A DNA stretch of 64,000 bases from Glandiceps talaboti (GCF_964340395.1 NC_135553.1:9137501-9201500); one strand, 5' to 3'. Positions 1 through 39,400 are shown, numbered from the stretch's first letter. Numbers and translations: made by a program. The notes: generated from the sequence alone by a model not told the origin.

Positions 1-236
1 CTTTAAGATAGCAAGATCGCAGTTTCTTGCTACATTTAATCTGAATGAAATAAACCACTTGAATATATTACAACTATAGACGCAGAGTGGACGGTGCCAA
101 TATTTTGATGTCTGCATTTGTGGCATGTTTAGTTCATTCATTTACTAGTAAACCAATGTCGCAAGAAACTATTTCTTATCTTAAAGTGTAGCATGTGCAG
201 TTTCTTATTGGCTTCTATGTGGTTGTGTCAAAGATA
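1..236. repeat. Inverted-repeat element, second copy at 39552
   Basis: Bases 4-38 contain the reverse complement of the segment around 150-180 (shared core GCAAGAAACT), so the stretch is an inverted-repeat element. The right part, from GTCGCAAGAAACT through GTGCAGTTTCTT to about 234, recurs in direct orientation at 39552-39620 in ATP5PD intron 4. The left border may lie outside the window. Confidence 0.6.
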
Positions 237-3200
237 ACAAATGAACAGTAACGTGCAGTGCACTGTAATAGTTAAAGTTTGACTTGAGGGGGATATCAGA
301 AAACTGGTACAGTATTGAATGTGATCTCTTGTTGAAAGGTTGTGATTGGAAAATTTACATGTCATATACAATCCACGTGACTTAGAGATGTATCTTTTAA
401 AATAATCATCACTACCACGACTGGATGTCAATTCGATGACGTAGGTTTGTTGTTGATGACGTCAAATTAATCATGGATACCTTTGTACAATTTCTAGTGA
501 CAGGAGACATTGTGATTTATGGTCGATGATTACCTTGTACATTTCAATAAGAAGGACACACGTTTTTACCTCAGAACTAGTACTATAACCAAGAAAGCAC
601 CATAGCGCTCTAGACTCTGTCCTGGTCAAGTTACTTTTGAAAATAATTTACAACTATGAAATGTATGAATTTTAAACTGCAATTTTTTATGTGTAATTCT
701 CATAAAGTGAAATCTTATTAAATAAAGGAAAACATAGGCTTGAATATAGCTACGGTTTGGTATACAAAAACATATGTTTGACCCCTTCAATAGTCAAATT
801 ATACATGTACATACTGCTGTGAAGTATCCAGTGTGTGTGTACATGTATGTGTGTGCATGCATGTATGTGCGTACGTGCGTGTGTATGGTGTGTATGTGTG
901 CATATGGGTGGGCTTTCATATACATTCTCCCCCTATCATAAGGAGACAGGCTGCAATATACATTCTCTCCTAACTGAGTAGGTGTTAGACTGTATGATAC
1001 GTCATGTCATTCCACCCTAACCGGCCTACTCTTACCCGACATGGGAGGGGTTGACCGATGTGTGAGGGGGCGCCCCGCCATGGCGTACCTTACAGACTCA
1101 GTAGGAGTGGAAACGGATGAAACCATTGATTGACAAATTAAGATCTACTTTTAATAGTGTCTGACATCGGGCAGTCCAAAAAAAAAGAACATAATTCAGT
1201 GCTCACTGGATATCAGCACTGAAGCAGAGTCTCATTCCATGACATAGGACAGTCAACTCCAAAACTGTAGTGTATGTTAACATCTACAGCCACACCACAA
1301 CCACTGATATTAAAGCATCACACATTTAAACACACGACTCACACAATAAGTTCAAAGTGTAAAATTTTTATTTTTAGTAATTATTTTGAGCAATTTAACA
1401 AGAAATATGACAATTAAATAGCAGTTAAGAATTAATTATTAGAACATGTCTACTCTACATTTAGTTGTTTTTGAAAAAATAAGGAACATTCTGTAGCTTT
1501 TGTAAAGTACGAGAGGTTTGTGGTTGAAAGTTTTACTAACCATACAGATATTCTCTAGTAGTATATAAAATACATCAAATAAATACATCATCCTTTTCTA
1601 CAGAATATACACGTCATGGCTCTAGTCTCTAGAATTTTTAGCTATCTAAGTATTGTCTTGAAGTTCTTGTAAGAGAAATCACAACTGTACATAAACTATT
1701 CTCATTTCACTGTTTTTAGTCCTGTCTACTGACGGCATCTGATTCACTGTGTTAATAGAAAAGCTACAGGTAATATTATCTTCAGTAAAATTGTTGACTC
1801 TGAAATAAGATCTTTGAAGTCTGCAGTTTTGCTTGAAATACCAATATTTTAGTGCTACTTGGAACACGAGCTTTGAAGTCTGCAATTTTTGAAATATGAC
1901 CTTTGAACACTAAATACACTTGGTGCACAACCTTTTGAACTCTGATTTGAACTTGGAATATGACCATTCAGATTGGTAATTTCACTTGAATTATGACCTT
2001 TGAACCCAGTAATTTCACTTGAAATCCTAAAATCAGAACCATGTTCTGTGGGGAATGCTATGCTATGTGTATGGCAATGTATGTCTGGACCACAATGACA
2101 GTTACAGAATGCTTGAAACTATTTTCTGTGTTAACAAATAAAGTTTAACGCTATCAGATTTGTTTACATTACTAACTATACATTTCTGTCACAGCAGAAT
2201 AGGCATTCTTTCCTCTCAAGACTTTCAAATAAATACATTACCAAATGTGAATTCTGACAAAAAAAGGCACAGATCAGCTACAGAAAATTCCTATTTTTAC
2301 CTAGTTAACATTTCATTAAAAAGATACAATGTCAGGCAGCAAGGGAAAAAAAAGGTGAAATTCTGACTTATTTCGATGAAAATTTTTTCACATTTATAAG
2401 TATTAACAAACTGTTTCTTGAAAACTGGACAGCAATAATTTAGAAGAATTCTTTGGTATCTTAAATACACTCCATTGAAGGTTAAATATGGCAACTGGTT
2501 CTTATAAAAAAACCACAATTCGGTTACTCAAAATAAGAATAATGGGAATAACTGAATATTTGTTCTCTTTTGAAATCTACCGTGTCTGCCGTAAAAACCC
2601 TGCTGATAAGTTTTGTTTTTTTTAGCACTGTAGCATCATCTATATGCTATAATATCTATCGCATCTTAGCACATCGGAGTGGCTGCTGAATGTTAGCGTT
2701 CTGTCGCATAAAAACATGCATAATTGCACAACTACCATCAACTTACAGTGTTTGATATCATAGTCTTGAAAAAAAAATACTTCCAGGACTAAATTCAAAG
2801 TTGTTACGCAATGGCTGTGAATAGCAAATATATGCACACGTTTTTTTTTTACATTATATTGGTTGGAACAATCGTAATAACAAATATGTACACCTTGGTG
2901 AACATGAGAACAGAATTGCATGGTTTTCTTGTGATGTTCGGTTTGATTCTTTTGGCTGTGAAATATATAGTCTACAGTTGCAGCTACAGTGTCTTTGACA
3001 TTCATGGCTAAACTGAGGTTTAATGTACGGTAACTTACTCTTGATGCATACAAAATCATCTAGTAAATTAAAAATTAAAGTAAATACATATCTAGATCAG
3101 TGAGGACTTTATTGTTGATGTAACACAAACTAAATTCATAGAAAGATGACATCATGGCTTTAGAGTTATGATTTAAACTGAATTAGCTGTAATTGAAGTA

Positions 3201-3670
3201 CAAATATTGAACTGATCAGACAACCGTTAACCAATAGTATACTTACTAAAAAATGTTAAAATACTGATAACTAGACATTGTATATGTTAATTATCAGTAC
3301 ATGTTGATTTCATCCATAGGTATTACAGTATAAGGTTGAAATCACTGCAGTTACAGTCAGTGCAGTTTAATCATATGAGAACTACACAAATACCCACAGG
3401 TGATTCAATACTGCTCAGGGTGTACATTATGAGAATGTCATTATACGTAACAAAAAAGTTTGGAAAAACATCTCAGTTACATCTAAGGCAGCTTTAAGAA
3501 AACCTGTTTACAAGTTAAAGCTGTTTACTCACATTTCTGTTGGTTGACATTTTGATGTTTGACAAAGCTGAAGTGAAATTACTTTACACCTTGGTATATT
3601 TACAAAGACGGTATGGATATCTTTGACTACACATGAAATCAGTTTGGCTAATGATCAAACCCATTGTTCT
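237..3670. other. Intergenic, no gene seen
   Basis: AT-rich flank without recognisable exons, apart from a degenerate (TG)n tract at about 829-902 and a GC-richer patch at about 1010-1110 of unknown nature. The short ORFs here show no family motif or splice-site context. Confidence 0.6.
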
Positions 3671-3846
3671 CCAGTGTTTTTGTTAAGGGTGGTAAGCAGG
3701 TAAAATATACCTGAGTTCTCCTGTCATTCTACTGGGGGTTACAATCATAATTATGGTTGGGACAAAGTATTGGAAACTATGCCAGTTTTACTATATTTCC
3801 CCCCCTTTCTGTTACCGTGGTTCCTCAACCTTAGCAAAAACACTGG
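3671..3846. mobile_element. MITE A, copy 1 (176 bp, 18-bp terminal inverted repeats)
   Basis: The left end CCAGTGTTTTTGTTAAGG is the reverse complement of the right end CCTTAGCAAAAACACTGG except for one base. Inside are GGTAAAATATACCTGAG, a short C-run and GTTACCGTGG. A second copy lies at 25190-25354. It has no coding capacity. The family is not identified, and I found no clear target-site duplication. Confidence 0.75.
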
Positions 3847-6189
3847 TTATCAGACTGTTTTCTATGAAGCGCTCACTTATATTCTTAATAATGCATATCA
3901 TCTTTGCTGTGAGTATCTGCAAGGCAATGCTGTGTCTTTTGTTTATGGAGTTATAAGAGAATGGAATAGCCCTTTTCTGTTCCATTTTGACATAAAAAGC
4001 GAGAAAGAGAGAGTAATAAAGATATTAAATTTGATGTAGTATAATGACACTGAATCATAATCACAGATAATACAGTTCAAATCTTTCATATCTACTTTTT
4101 TTTACTTCAATTATGTTGTCCAAGTTTGAAGAAACAGTTTTTGAATAATATTGCACCGGTATTAGTTTATTATTCAATTATCAATGAAACAGAAAAAGTC
4201 TCTCAAATAGAACGATTAGTGAAAAGTATATATATATATATATAGCAGTAAAAAATGTATCCAAATAACAAAAACATTGAAAGCTGCATAAGCATTTGAA
4301 TTAAGAAGTGACAAGTCTATAATACACTTGAAATTAAAAAATTCACACAAATCATCTACAGTTTGATTCTACTACCCTTATGCTATATCAGAGAGAGTAC
4401 GCTCTTGCATGAATGAATGAATGAATGAATGCACAGTCCTCTGGCGGACAATTTGCAGCAAAAAGACACGCCAACAGAGACAACTGAACACAAAGTATCT
4501 TCTCTTGTATGAACACTCTGTGATTGTTAGCAAATAAGTATACTGCCCTCTAGCAGCAAAGAATGAAAATTATCTTGTTTTTGTTTTTTATGATGACAAG
4601 AGCTTCGATGTCACCCAATTCCGAAACAAATAGTCTAATCGTTATTAAAACGCTCACCTGCGTATAGCAGTTATCAACATGGTACAACAACAAACTCATA
4701 TGAAAAAAATTGCCTCTATCTCATACATGGGTGAAAGAATGTTAGATAAATGTTAGATATTAAAGGTGTTGGTATATATTGAGGTCAATCTGATTAAAAT
4801 CTGGTGTGGTGAAAGCAGCTAGATCTCTTTTCTTTACCTCTATTTCCATTGCGTTGTGTCATTTGTTTTGTTCTGGGTGATCACTGCCTCATTCAAATTT
4901 CTCACATTTTTTAGAGGTTTCTTCAACGAATCAGCAAGCTTCTTTTTTTGAAAGAAGCATGCTGATTCGTTGAAGAAATCTTTCAAGGTCCTTGAGATTC
5001 AACAAGATTTTCTATTACACAGGGTCAGACGTGAGAAGGGGTGGCAGTCACCCGGAACAAAACAAACGACGCAACATGATGGATATAGAGATAAATAAAG
5101 AACATCTAGTGGCTTTCACTACATCAGATTTTAATCAAATATTAATATTGAGGTATGCCCATACTACACCTCAACATATACACTTTCATCACACCCATCA
5201 ATTTAGAGTGTATTTCACCCATGTCAATCATTGCTACACAGACAAAACACTATTGCTACTGACATACAAAGCATCACTGACACATTAAATTTCAGATCTT
5301 GAAGTGCATTCTTTTGCAGGGTGGGTTAGTTTTTTGTTTCTGACCAACTTTCAGGTCATTCACTATGGCACAAGATATGAAATGCATAATAAACTATTAT
5401 ATCACAGAGTGTAAATGTTGGAACAGAGTTCAATAATTTCTTCTTTTGTTGCTTCCTAACTTTAAGACTTTCACGACTATTTTATGGGGACGAAATTTGT
5501 CTCTTAAAGAAATTGTTAATTCGTCAACCACACTAAAGAATGCCCATGAACTTTGACCTTTGACCCTACACACTACAGATATCATCATTGCTAATTTCCT
5601 CCAAACCCTAACCCAAGCCTAGTTATTAAACAGACTGTAAAACACATCACCAGAGGGCGCCCTTATCATCCCTTTTGCAGAAAGATATAAGAAGCGTGCC
5701 CACAATGGATGATCTTTCAGTCAAAGTTATTAAATTGTGTATATCAATTTTTTTTTTTAGCCAAGAGGCTTTTCAAAATCGTTTTTACAAAAATTCAAAC
5801 AGCAAATGTATGAAAAATTTACACAACATTAGTGAGTTGTTAGTTTTTTTACTGTTGAGTACATCACACGACTTATTTCATATAGAAGTCAAATAACAAA
5901 AGAAGCTGCGTTATGTTCGGTGCCAACATATTGGGCCAAGAAATTTCAAAAGACTGACAAAAATGTCTTTTTATATTTTTATATATTGTATTGCAAACAG
6001 TGTACTGTTCACCATATAAAGTGTTAGCCTACGATAGCTAACGTAAAAAAAACTCAAACCCACATTGGTGGAAAATTTGAAAGATGATGCAAATTGCCAG
6101 GAACACACTTAATAAAAAAAACATCTAAAGTTAGTTTTGTATTCCATCCAACAGAATATATAATATCTATAATTGTCTATAACATGAAC
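3847..6189. other. Intergenic, no gene seen
   Basis: Contains a (TA)n tract near 4230, an (AATG)n tract at about 4409-4431 and the hairpin at 4918-4978. The 98-codon ORF at 4992-5288 has no family motif. A CCGGAACAAAACAAACG segment near 5055 resembles CCGGAACCAAACAAC near 16515, hinting at a shared old repeat. Confidence 0.5.
4918..4978. repeat. Near-perfect 28-bp hairpin
   Basis: TTTCTTCAACGAATCAGC (4918-) pairs with GCTGATTCGTTGAAGAAA (-4978). The arms are 28 bp with one mismatch around a 5-base T-rich loop. Confidence 0.85.
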
Positions 6190-6715
6190 AGAGAAGTCTA
6201 TACACTGAAGTTTATAGACCATCTACTTTGTAGACAAGGTCTATACATTGAACTGTACATAGACCATCTACATTGTACATGTGGTTTATACTTTCAACAT
6301 TACATAGACTATCTATTTTGTAGATAGTCTGTACAATGATGTGCATAGACCATCTACTTCGTAGACAAAGTCTATAGCTTGCATGGTATATAGACCATCT
6401 ACTCTGTAGACAAAATCTACGCAATGAACTACTTTGTAGACAGTCTATAAATGAAAAGTACAGAGAACATCTACTTTGTAGATGTGGTCTATACCTTGAA
6501 CAGTATACAGACCATCTATTTTGTAGACTGTCTATACCTTGAACAGTATACAGACCATCTATTTTGTAGACTGTCTATACAACAGTATATAGACCATCTA
6601 CTTTGTAGACATGGTTTATAGCTTGGACAGTATATAGACCATCTACTTTGTAGACGTGGTCTATAGCTTGGACAGCATTTAGACTACATCTATCCACTTT
6701 ATAGACAGTCTATAC
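6190..6715. repeat. 45-bp tandem array with a palindromic unit
   Basis: About twelve copies of a roughly 45-bp unit (period 45 between the copies at 6215, 6260 and 6305; some are 41-47). Each unit contains TAGACCATCTACTTTGTAGA followed by a GGTCTA half, so each copy can fold on itself. Short ORFs here on both strands are by-products of the repeat. Confidence 0.85.
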
Positions 6716-8237
6716 ATTTAACAAAATATACATGATTTACCACAGAAAAGACTAGATCATTTAGCAATTAGCCTGCTCTAGAAATAAACAAAATAAAATG
6801 TCTACAAAATGTACATTTCAGTCTATGATAATTGGGAGTGCCATCTAAATTGATTGATATGAATGGAAATCACAGCATTACTTTGACTACTTCACCCTGT
6901 TAGACTATCATGAATTGGATATGTTCTATTCTACCATAAAAGGTTGATTTGTTCACAGATGCAATTGGACAGATATTAAGGAACATTATTTAACATTTAA
7001 AGGAAAACGAAAAATATGTAGCAAGTTTGCATATTTGTGGTCTAATAGTAGAATCTCTTCCTTATACAAAAATCTCTCTGCAGGCTTTTTTTTTTTTTTA
7101 GGTTTTATTTGTCATTTTCTTGCGAGGTTGTGAAATTTTTTGCATCAGGATTTCAAAGTTCCCAGCTGAGAAGTGAGTCAGTATGGATGTATGTATACAT
7201 GGCTTTACAGTCAGGCAGTATATATAATATTAGTACCCCCCCCCCCCCCCCTCCCTCCTCTAACCCCTCTTCAAAAAACACTCATATAAAAACAAACAGG
7301 GAATTGCAGAAGCAGCTGAGAGGACCGCTACCTCTTAACACCCCCTACTGTGTCAGTTTTCGTGCTGTTTTGCACACTATGTCAAATTAAACTTAAGTTT
7401 GTACACTGTTCCATACATGAATTTGTTTTGCTGACACTGTGCCAAACTTCGCTCTGTTTTACACATTGTGCCAAACTTTCTGATTTGGTATTTCTCGCAT
7501 GCATGGTTCAGTGTTCAGTTATCTAACATTTTTTGGGATGGAAATGCTTGCTAAAAGTACTACATGATATGAAGTGTGTGAAGTGTTGTCTCTTGACATA
7601 GAAGGTCTTGCCCTTGTGCATCCGATTCATCATATGTGTAGGAATCATGCCACAGTTAGGACTGCTACATAATATATATATGGCAGGATTTTAAACTCAG
7701 CACACATCCATTTCTCTGCCTCCCCCATATTGCTTGCTTTCAAGTGTCCATATCCTCGCATACACTGGTATTCCAACACATGACTGAGAACTTGGGTACA
7801 TACACTACATATGTACCGGTAGTACATGATGAAGAAAACAATGAAACTCTTCTACATTTCCAAGACTAGCTGCTGATGTGCTATTTGTACGTTTCTACAG
7901 GTGAAGTTATTGTTTTGTATTTTGCAACTCACTGACGACAAAATGCGAAAGACTGCACATGTATATCTAGCTGATCTGTACCAGAGAGTGTCTCAGTCAC
8001 GGTGTTAGAAAACCAATGATGGGATAGGTTATTGAAAGAAACTATCCTCATTGTTATTCTATAATCCATTTTGTTCATAATGCCTTGCCATGCAGCATTG
8101 ACTGTAATACGTACAAATTGAAAATCTTCGTACACTTACTATTTCAGGTTTATGAATAACACAAAGCAGCCACCAAGGAACTGATATATCAACAAACTTA
8201 AACAAGCTATCTTGCAAAGATCATTTTGATCAAAGCA
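6716..8237. other. Intergenic, no gene seen
   Basis: Holds poly-T at about 7087-7099, poly-C at about 7237-7252 and a degenerate repeat of CACTGTGCCAAACTT at 7350-7475. The first minus-strand AATAAA downstream of KCTD5 is at 7104-7109. Confidence 0.5.
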
Positions 8238-10133
8238 GCATAGCAAGGCATTCAATGACTACCCTGTACCTATGCAGCATGGCATATCACTTACTGAGTA
8301 CATTCTACATTTACCAATGAAGTTTTGCATGTCATTCAATGACTATACTCTGCATTGATCTATGCAGTATGGCAAGTCATTCAATGACTATACTCTACAT
8401 TGATCTATGCAGCATGGCATGTCATTCAATGACTATACTCTACATTTACCAATGAAGTTTTGCATGTCATTCAATGACTATACTCTGCATTGATCTATGC
8501 AGCATGGCATGTCATTCAATGACTATACTCTGCATTGATCTATGCAGCATGGCATGTCATTCAATGACTATACTCTGCATTGATCTATGCAGTATGGCAA
8601 GTCATTCAATGACTATACTCTACATTGATCTATGCAGCATGGCATGTCATTCAATGACTATACTCTGCATTGATCTATGCAGTATGGCAAGTCATTCAAT
8701 GACTATACTCTGCATTGATCTATGCAGTATGGCATGTCATTCAATGACTATACTCTACATTTACCAATGAAGTTTTGCATGTCATTCAATGACTATACTC
8801 TGCATTGATCTATGCAGCATGGCATGTCATTCAATGACTACTCTGCATTGATCTATACAGTATGGCATGTCATTCAATGAATACTATGCATTGATCTATG
8901 CAGTATGTCATTCAATGACTATACTCTGCATTGATCTATGCAGTATGGCATGTCATTCAATGAATACTATGCATTGATCTATACAGTATGGCATGTCATT
9001 CAATGACTACTCTGCATTGATCTATACAGTATGGCATGTCATTCAATGAATACTATGCATTGATCTATGCAGTATGTCATTCAATGACTATACTCTGCAT
9101 TGATCTATGCAGTATGGCATGTCATTCAATGAATACTATGCATTGATCTATGCAGCATGGCATGGCATTCAATGACTATACTCTGCATTGATCTATCCAG
9201 CATGGCATGTCATTCAATGACTACTCTGCATTGATCTATACAGTATGGCATGTCATTCAATGAATACTATGCATTGATCTATGCAGTATGTCATTCAATG
9301 ACTATACTCTGCATTGATCTATGCAGTATGGCATGTCATTCAATGAATACTATGCATTGATCTATACAGTATGGCATGTCATTCAATGACTACTCTGCAT
9401 TGATCTATACAGTATGGCATGTCATTCAATGAATACTATGCATTGATCTATGCAGTATGTCATTCAATGACTATACTCTGCATTGATCTATGCAGTATGG
9501 CATGTCATTCAATGAATACTATGCATTGATCTATGCAGCATGGCATGTCATTCAATGACTATACTCTGCATCTACCTATGCAGTATGGCATGTCATTCAA
9601 TGAATACTATGCATTGATCTATGCAGCATGGCATGTCATTCAATGAATACTATGCATTGATCTATGCAGCATGGCATGTCATTCAATGACTATACTCTGC
9701 ATCTACCTATGCAGCATGGCATGTCATTCAATGACTATACTCTGCATCTACCTATGCAGTATGGCATGTCATTCAATGAATACTATGCATTGATCTATGC
9801 AGTATGGCATGTCATTCAATGAATACTATGCATTGATCTATGCAGCATGGCATGTCATTCAATGACTATACTCTGCATTGATCTATGCAGTATGGCATGT
9901 CATTCAATGAATACTATGCATTGATCTATGCAGCATGGCATGTCATTCAATGACTATACTCTGCATTGACCTATGCAGCATGGCATGTCATTCAATGACT
10001 ATACTATGCATTGATCTATGCAGCATGGCATGTCATTCAATGACTACTCTGCATCTACCTATGCAGTATGTCATGTCATTCAGTGACTACTCTCTGCATT
10101 GACCTATGCAGCATGGCATGTCATTCAATGACT
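8238..10133. repeat. 1.9-kb satellite, 43-45-bp monomers with higher-order repeats
   Basis: About 43 copies of a unit built from GTCATTCAATGACTATACTC, TGCATTGATCTATGCAG and TATGGCAT. The 45-bp form is a multiple of three, so an open frame runs through several copies. Variants of 43 bp (AATACTATG in place of ACTATACTCTG) and of about 38-40 bp alternate. A block starting GACTACTCTGCATTG recurs at 8836, 9005, 9219 and 9388 (spacings 169, 214, 169), showing higher-order structure. It ends about 130 bp beyond the KCTD5 stop codon. Confidence 0.92.
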
Positions 10134-10260
10134 ACATACATCATTAATCAATCTGCATTGACAGGCAAAGTCCTGAATTTCACCTGAAGGCTGACAGCCT
10201 CTCAGCCATCAGAATTTCTTCCTATACACATTTAAAAAAAGCTACATTACTATAAAGATG

Positions 10261-35733
<25,473 letters not shown>

Positions 35734-36346
35734 CTTTTTATCCTAAGTATCTAGCGTCCTCATGCGTCTGCTTTCTATTGAATGAGACTCGTTCGTTTTT
35801 TACGCTATCGCTGGCACGTGATTACACAAATATCAAAGCATATTGTGATTCAGCATGAAAAAAATCACTCTCAAAAGAATTGGCCATAGTCGTAAAATAA
35901 TTGAAATTGAATGTATTCACGGAACATTCACTTATTACATGTATTAAGTTCGAATGATACGTAATTTTGAAGTTTGCGAGAGATTATGCATGAGGATTTG
36001 TCCTTGTGGAAAGCGCCACCAAGCGGTGTTATTTTCTCACCTCATTATGTACCCCTGATGTACCTTTTAGTATTCCCACAATTCTGTGATTGCAATAGTT
36101 CTCTCTTGTTCAAAACTTTTTGACTATTGCATATACACAAATATATTTCTTCTCGTTAGAGAGTAAAGTAACTTTATTAATACAGCAAGTCAAACTGTAT
36201 GAACCACATGTGACTGGGACCATCAGTGATACCATCAGTGCCTTTTGGCAAGGGGATTGTGGGATATATAAGTGAGAAACAAGAATAAGGTAAACCTGTA
36301 CTCCGCCATCTTTGCTCGTAGACGAGGCACTGAACCGAAAGAAGTC
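35734..36346. promoter_or_regulatory. Divergent KCTD5/ATP5PD promoter region
   Basis: The two start codons face away from each other across 613 bp, which must hold both 5' UTRs and both core promoters. On the ATP5PD side a TATA-like TATATAAG lies at 36265-36272 and a YY1-like GCCATCTTT at 36305-36313, about where transcription should begin. On the KCTD5 side the start codon sits inside a YY1-like AAGATGGCG (35728-35736, minus). An E-box CACGTG lies at 35815-35820. Motif calls are by eye. Confidence 0.6.
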
Positions 36347-36468
36347 ATGGCAGGCCGAAGGGTAGGCCAAAAAGCAGTAGATTGGGCTCTTTTTGCAGAA
36401 AGAGTTCCCCCAAATCAACGATCCCAGTTTATAGCATTGAAAGGAAAATCAGACGCAATAAAAGCCAG
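36347..36468 (+). CDS. ATP5PD: ATP5PD exon 1 coding part
   Basis: 40 codons plus 2 nt, from ATG (context AGTCATGG) to the donor CCAG|GTAAGT. It encodes the N-terminal motif VGQKAVDWALFAERVP and ends in phase 2. Confidence 0.96.
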
Positions 36469-39400
36469 GTAAGTATCGGATGAACTATCGCTTGTAGTTT
36501 ACGACCTCAATAGTCACTGCAGTTTGCTTCAAGCTTCACATTGCAGAGGCACTGTTGCAGTGTACTTCGTCCTTATTTGCTACCAGCTTGTTAGGTCTGA
36601 AGTGGATAAGGAAATGTGGCACAGTTTTACTTATAAATGATATATTCGTGTTCAAGTATGATCAGTTAAATTCCGATAATTCGATAACCGTCATATCAAG
36701 CCGGCGTAATTTACATATCTGTGACGTAAGCCATGCCCTCAATCCGTCATAATCTAACGGCAATATTTCGTCTGCAATACTATTAAATGTGGCTGTTTTG
36801 TGTATACCTCCAAATAGTACAACTGATAAGTGTATGCAATCTGCATCTTGTATTCTCTCTACTGGCAGTGCCAAAATTGTTATACTGATTTCCCCAAAAC
36901 AGTGTTTAAAAATATGTTAAGAATTGGTCGTCTGTAGGCATGGGACTCCTGTTAATTTCGAGCCCTGTCCATGGATGTCTCACTAGTGCATCTGTGTTAT
37001 TACTGGCGTGGAATTCGAAGGGTTTTCCTTCATAGTTAACTTGCCATGTACAGAGTGTTTAAATCTTATCAGTCTTGCATTGTCGAACTACATGTAACAT
37101 GGAAAGAATGAAGTACATGTACACACATTGATTGACATTTATGAGCAAGTAAAGTTGTATTACAGTAACAAACAGGTACATTTAAGCTAAAAACCATTGC
37201 GAGAGAGATGCAGGCATGATGTGTTAGTTTGCTGGTCATAACTGAAAAGACAGTCTCAGGATAGGATTTATTCAGACTCAGTCTTTTTACCTGAGATCTC
37301 CACTCTACTTCAGAGATGTGAAGTCATGGCGTTTAACGGTTTATACACGTGGGACTCTAAAATATTGTGTGAACATTGCGACAAAAATCCCTTAAGAAAG
37401 CCAGAGAACTTTGGTCGAAAGCTACATTTTATTGAAAAATGTCTGTTCAGTTAGAACCAGTACAAAGTTTTAGTTTATTTCAAAGTATATCATTTACACA
37501 GATGAGTTTGCATCAAGTTAATACATGTAATGTTACACTTCCCTAATTACTGTAAACACTAGCAAAACTCGATAAGACTTTGAATTAACTCAACAGCATG
37601 TACATGTAACAGTTTTATTTTTTCTCTTCACACTTGGCAACTACTACTTGTATGTATTTTAATGTTTTACAAAATCTAATTTTCTCCTCCTTTTCCATCA
37701 ATTCAGGTTTACCACAATCCCAGAAAAGCCAACCGCCATTGACTGGAACTTCTACAAACAAAGAGTTCCAATTGCTGGCCTTGTAGACCAGTTTGAAAAG
37801 GCTGTAAGTTTTGCTACACCAAGTCTTTTTTTTTTTTTAAAGAGTCACAGAATCGTTTATGTAATCACTATATTGAAAAACAAAAAATGTGTGAAAGCTA
37901 GGTGTACAGTAAGCTGTAATCACAGACTATCATGTGAACATCCAGTTTTCATATGAACACAGAGGAGTTGTAGGCATCTTGTTTTGCCCAACTTGTAGAT
38001 ATTTGTATGCAAATAAATACCTCCTCCCTCCCTGTAGAGAGGATTAAAATGAATGATCTCCCAACCAAATCGTACCACCAACTGTAAATCAAGTTTCTAA
38101 CCTCACCCCACATACAGTTTACCACCACTTAACCGCCAAAATTCTCAGTACTCAGATCATTTATTTAAATTCATCTATAGTTTTACAGCCAAAATATTGA
38201 TTGTGTTTACTCTTGAAATACTGCAAGTCTATTTCTGTACTGAAGGGTACATGTAGATGTCTTTCACTCCTAGCTTGTATTTGCTTATAGTCAGGTCTAT
38301 GAGCCACAATTTATCAGTTGGCTGTAGTGGGAAGGGTCAGTTATTACAATATTTGTTTGACTGTCACCCAACTATTCCAGCGTAATGGAAGGAAATTGAC
38401 AGCTTTCACTATCTAAGTGAGTGTATAATGTTGTTTCAAGTGAAGCAACCTGCCAAAGTGTCTGGGTGCCTTCAGAGTCATTTATGCCAATAAGCACAAA
38501 CTAGGGCAGGTATAGTGTGATATTGCACTTACTCTATGCACTAACACTCACTATTAGTAGTTAGCCAGAGGATTCTAATCTTGTGTTTGGTGGGACAATA
38601 TCATAACAGAATTAAAATTATTTGATAAATAAAGGTTTATGCCACTGTTTAAATGCTATAACTTGAAGTAGATGGATACATAATATATCATCAATCATCA
38701 CTACCATGTAAGTTCTAGATAAAACTAAGTTTTGATTTCTCTGCAATACAGTTTCAATTTACCCTAATACAGCTAATTCATGTACTTTTCTAGTATGGCA
38801 ATGTGAAGGTCCCCTACCCACAAGACACAGTAAGTGCCAGTGTAGAAGAACAACGTAAACAAATGGTAAGTGAAACTATGGATACAAAATATTGCCACGC
38901 AGAAAATTTCTGCAAATACTCCTGTATGTTGGCAAGCATCTCATTGGCATCCATCAGGGGTATACTACAATGGACTGACATCATGAGATAACAGCAAACT
39001 ATTTTTGGATTGTGTTCAATTACAGTGTTTCTTGCTGAGGAGAAAAGTTATTTTGTTGTGATGCAATATCATACCAAATAAAACATAACTTGTAGTATCA
39101 TTTCTGAATAGTTTTCATCATTCAGCCATACAATACTTGTGCCATTGCCACTACTTTGTAGTACTTATCTAGGACCTCTGTAATTAATGGTTTCCCTGGC
39201 TAAACAGAAATCACAGGCGAAGAAAAAGTATTGGGAAATAGTTTATGTCAATGATAATGATCCAAAGTATACATTGATGATTGATAAAATCTTTATTTTG
39301 GACTCTGAATATTTCCATAGTGTACTCTTTTTTTTTTACTCTAAGTAAGGTACTATCATCACTTACATCTTTTAAGTTATTGATCTGATTATCGGCTACA

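Noticed and set aside
8474-8770. 98-codon ORF with a 15-residue repeat
   Set aside because: It is produced by the 45-bp satellite (period divisible by three). No start context, and it breaks as soon as monomers of other lengths appear.
8238-10133. CRISPR array
   Set aside because: Direct repeats are contiguous without unique spacers, in an animal genome, with no cas genes.
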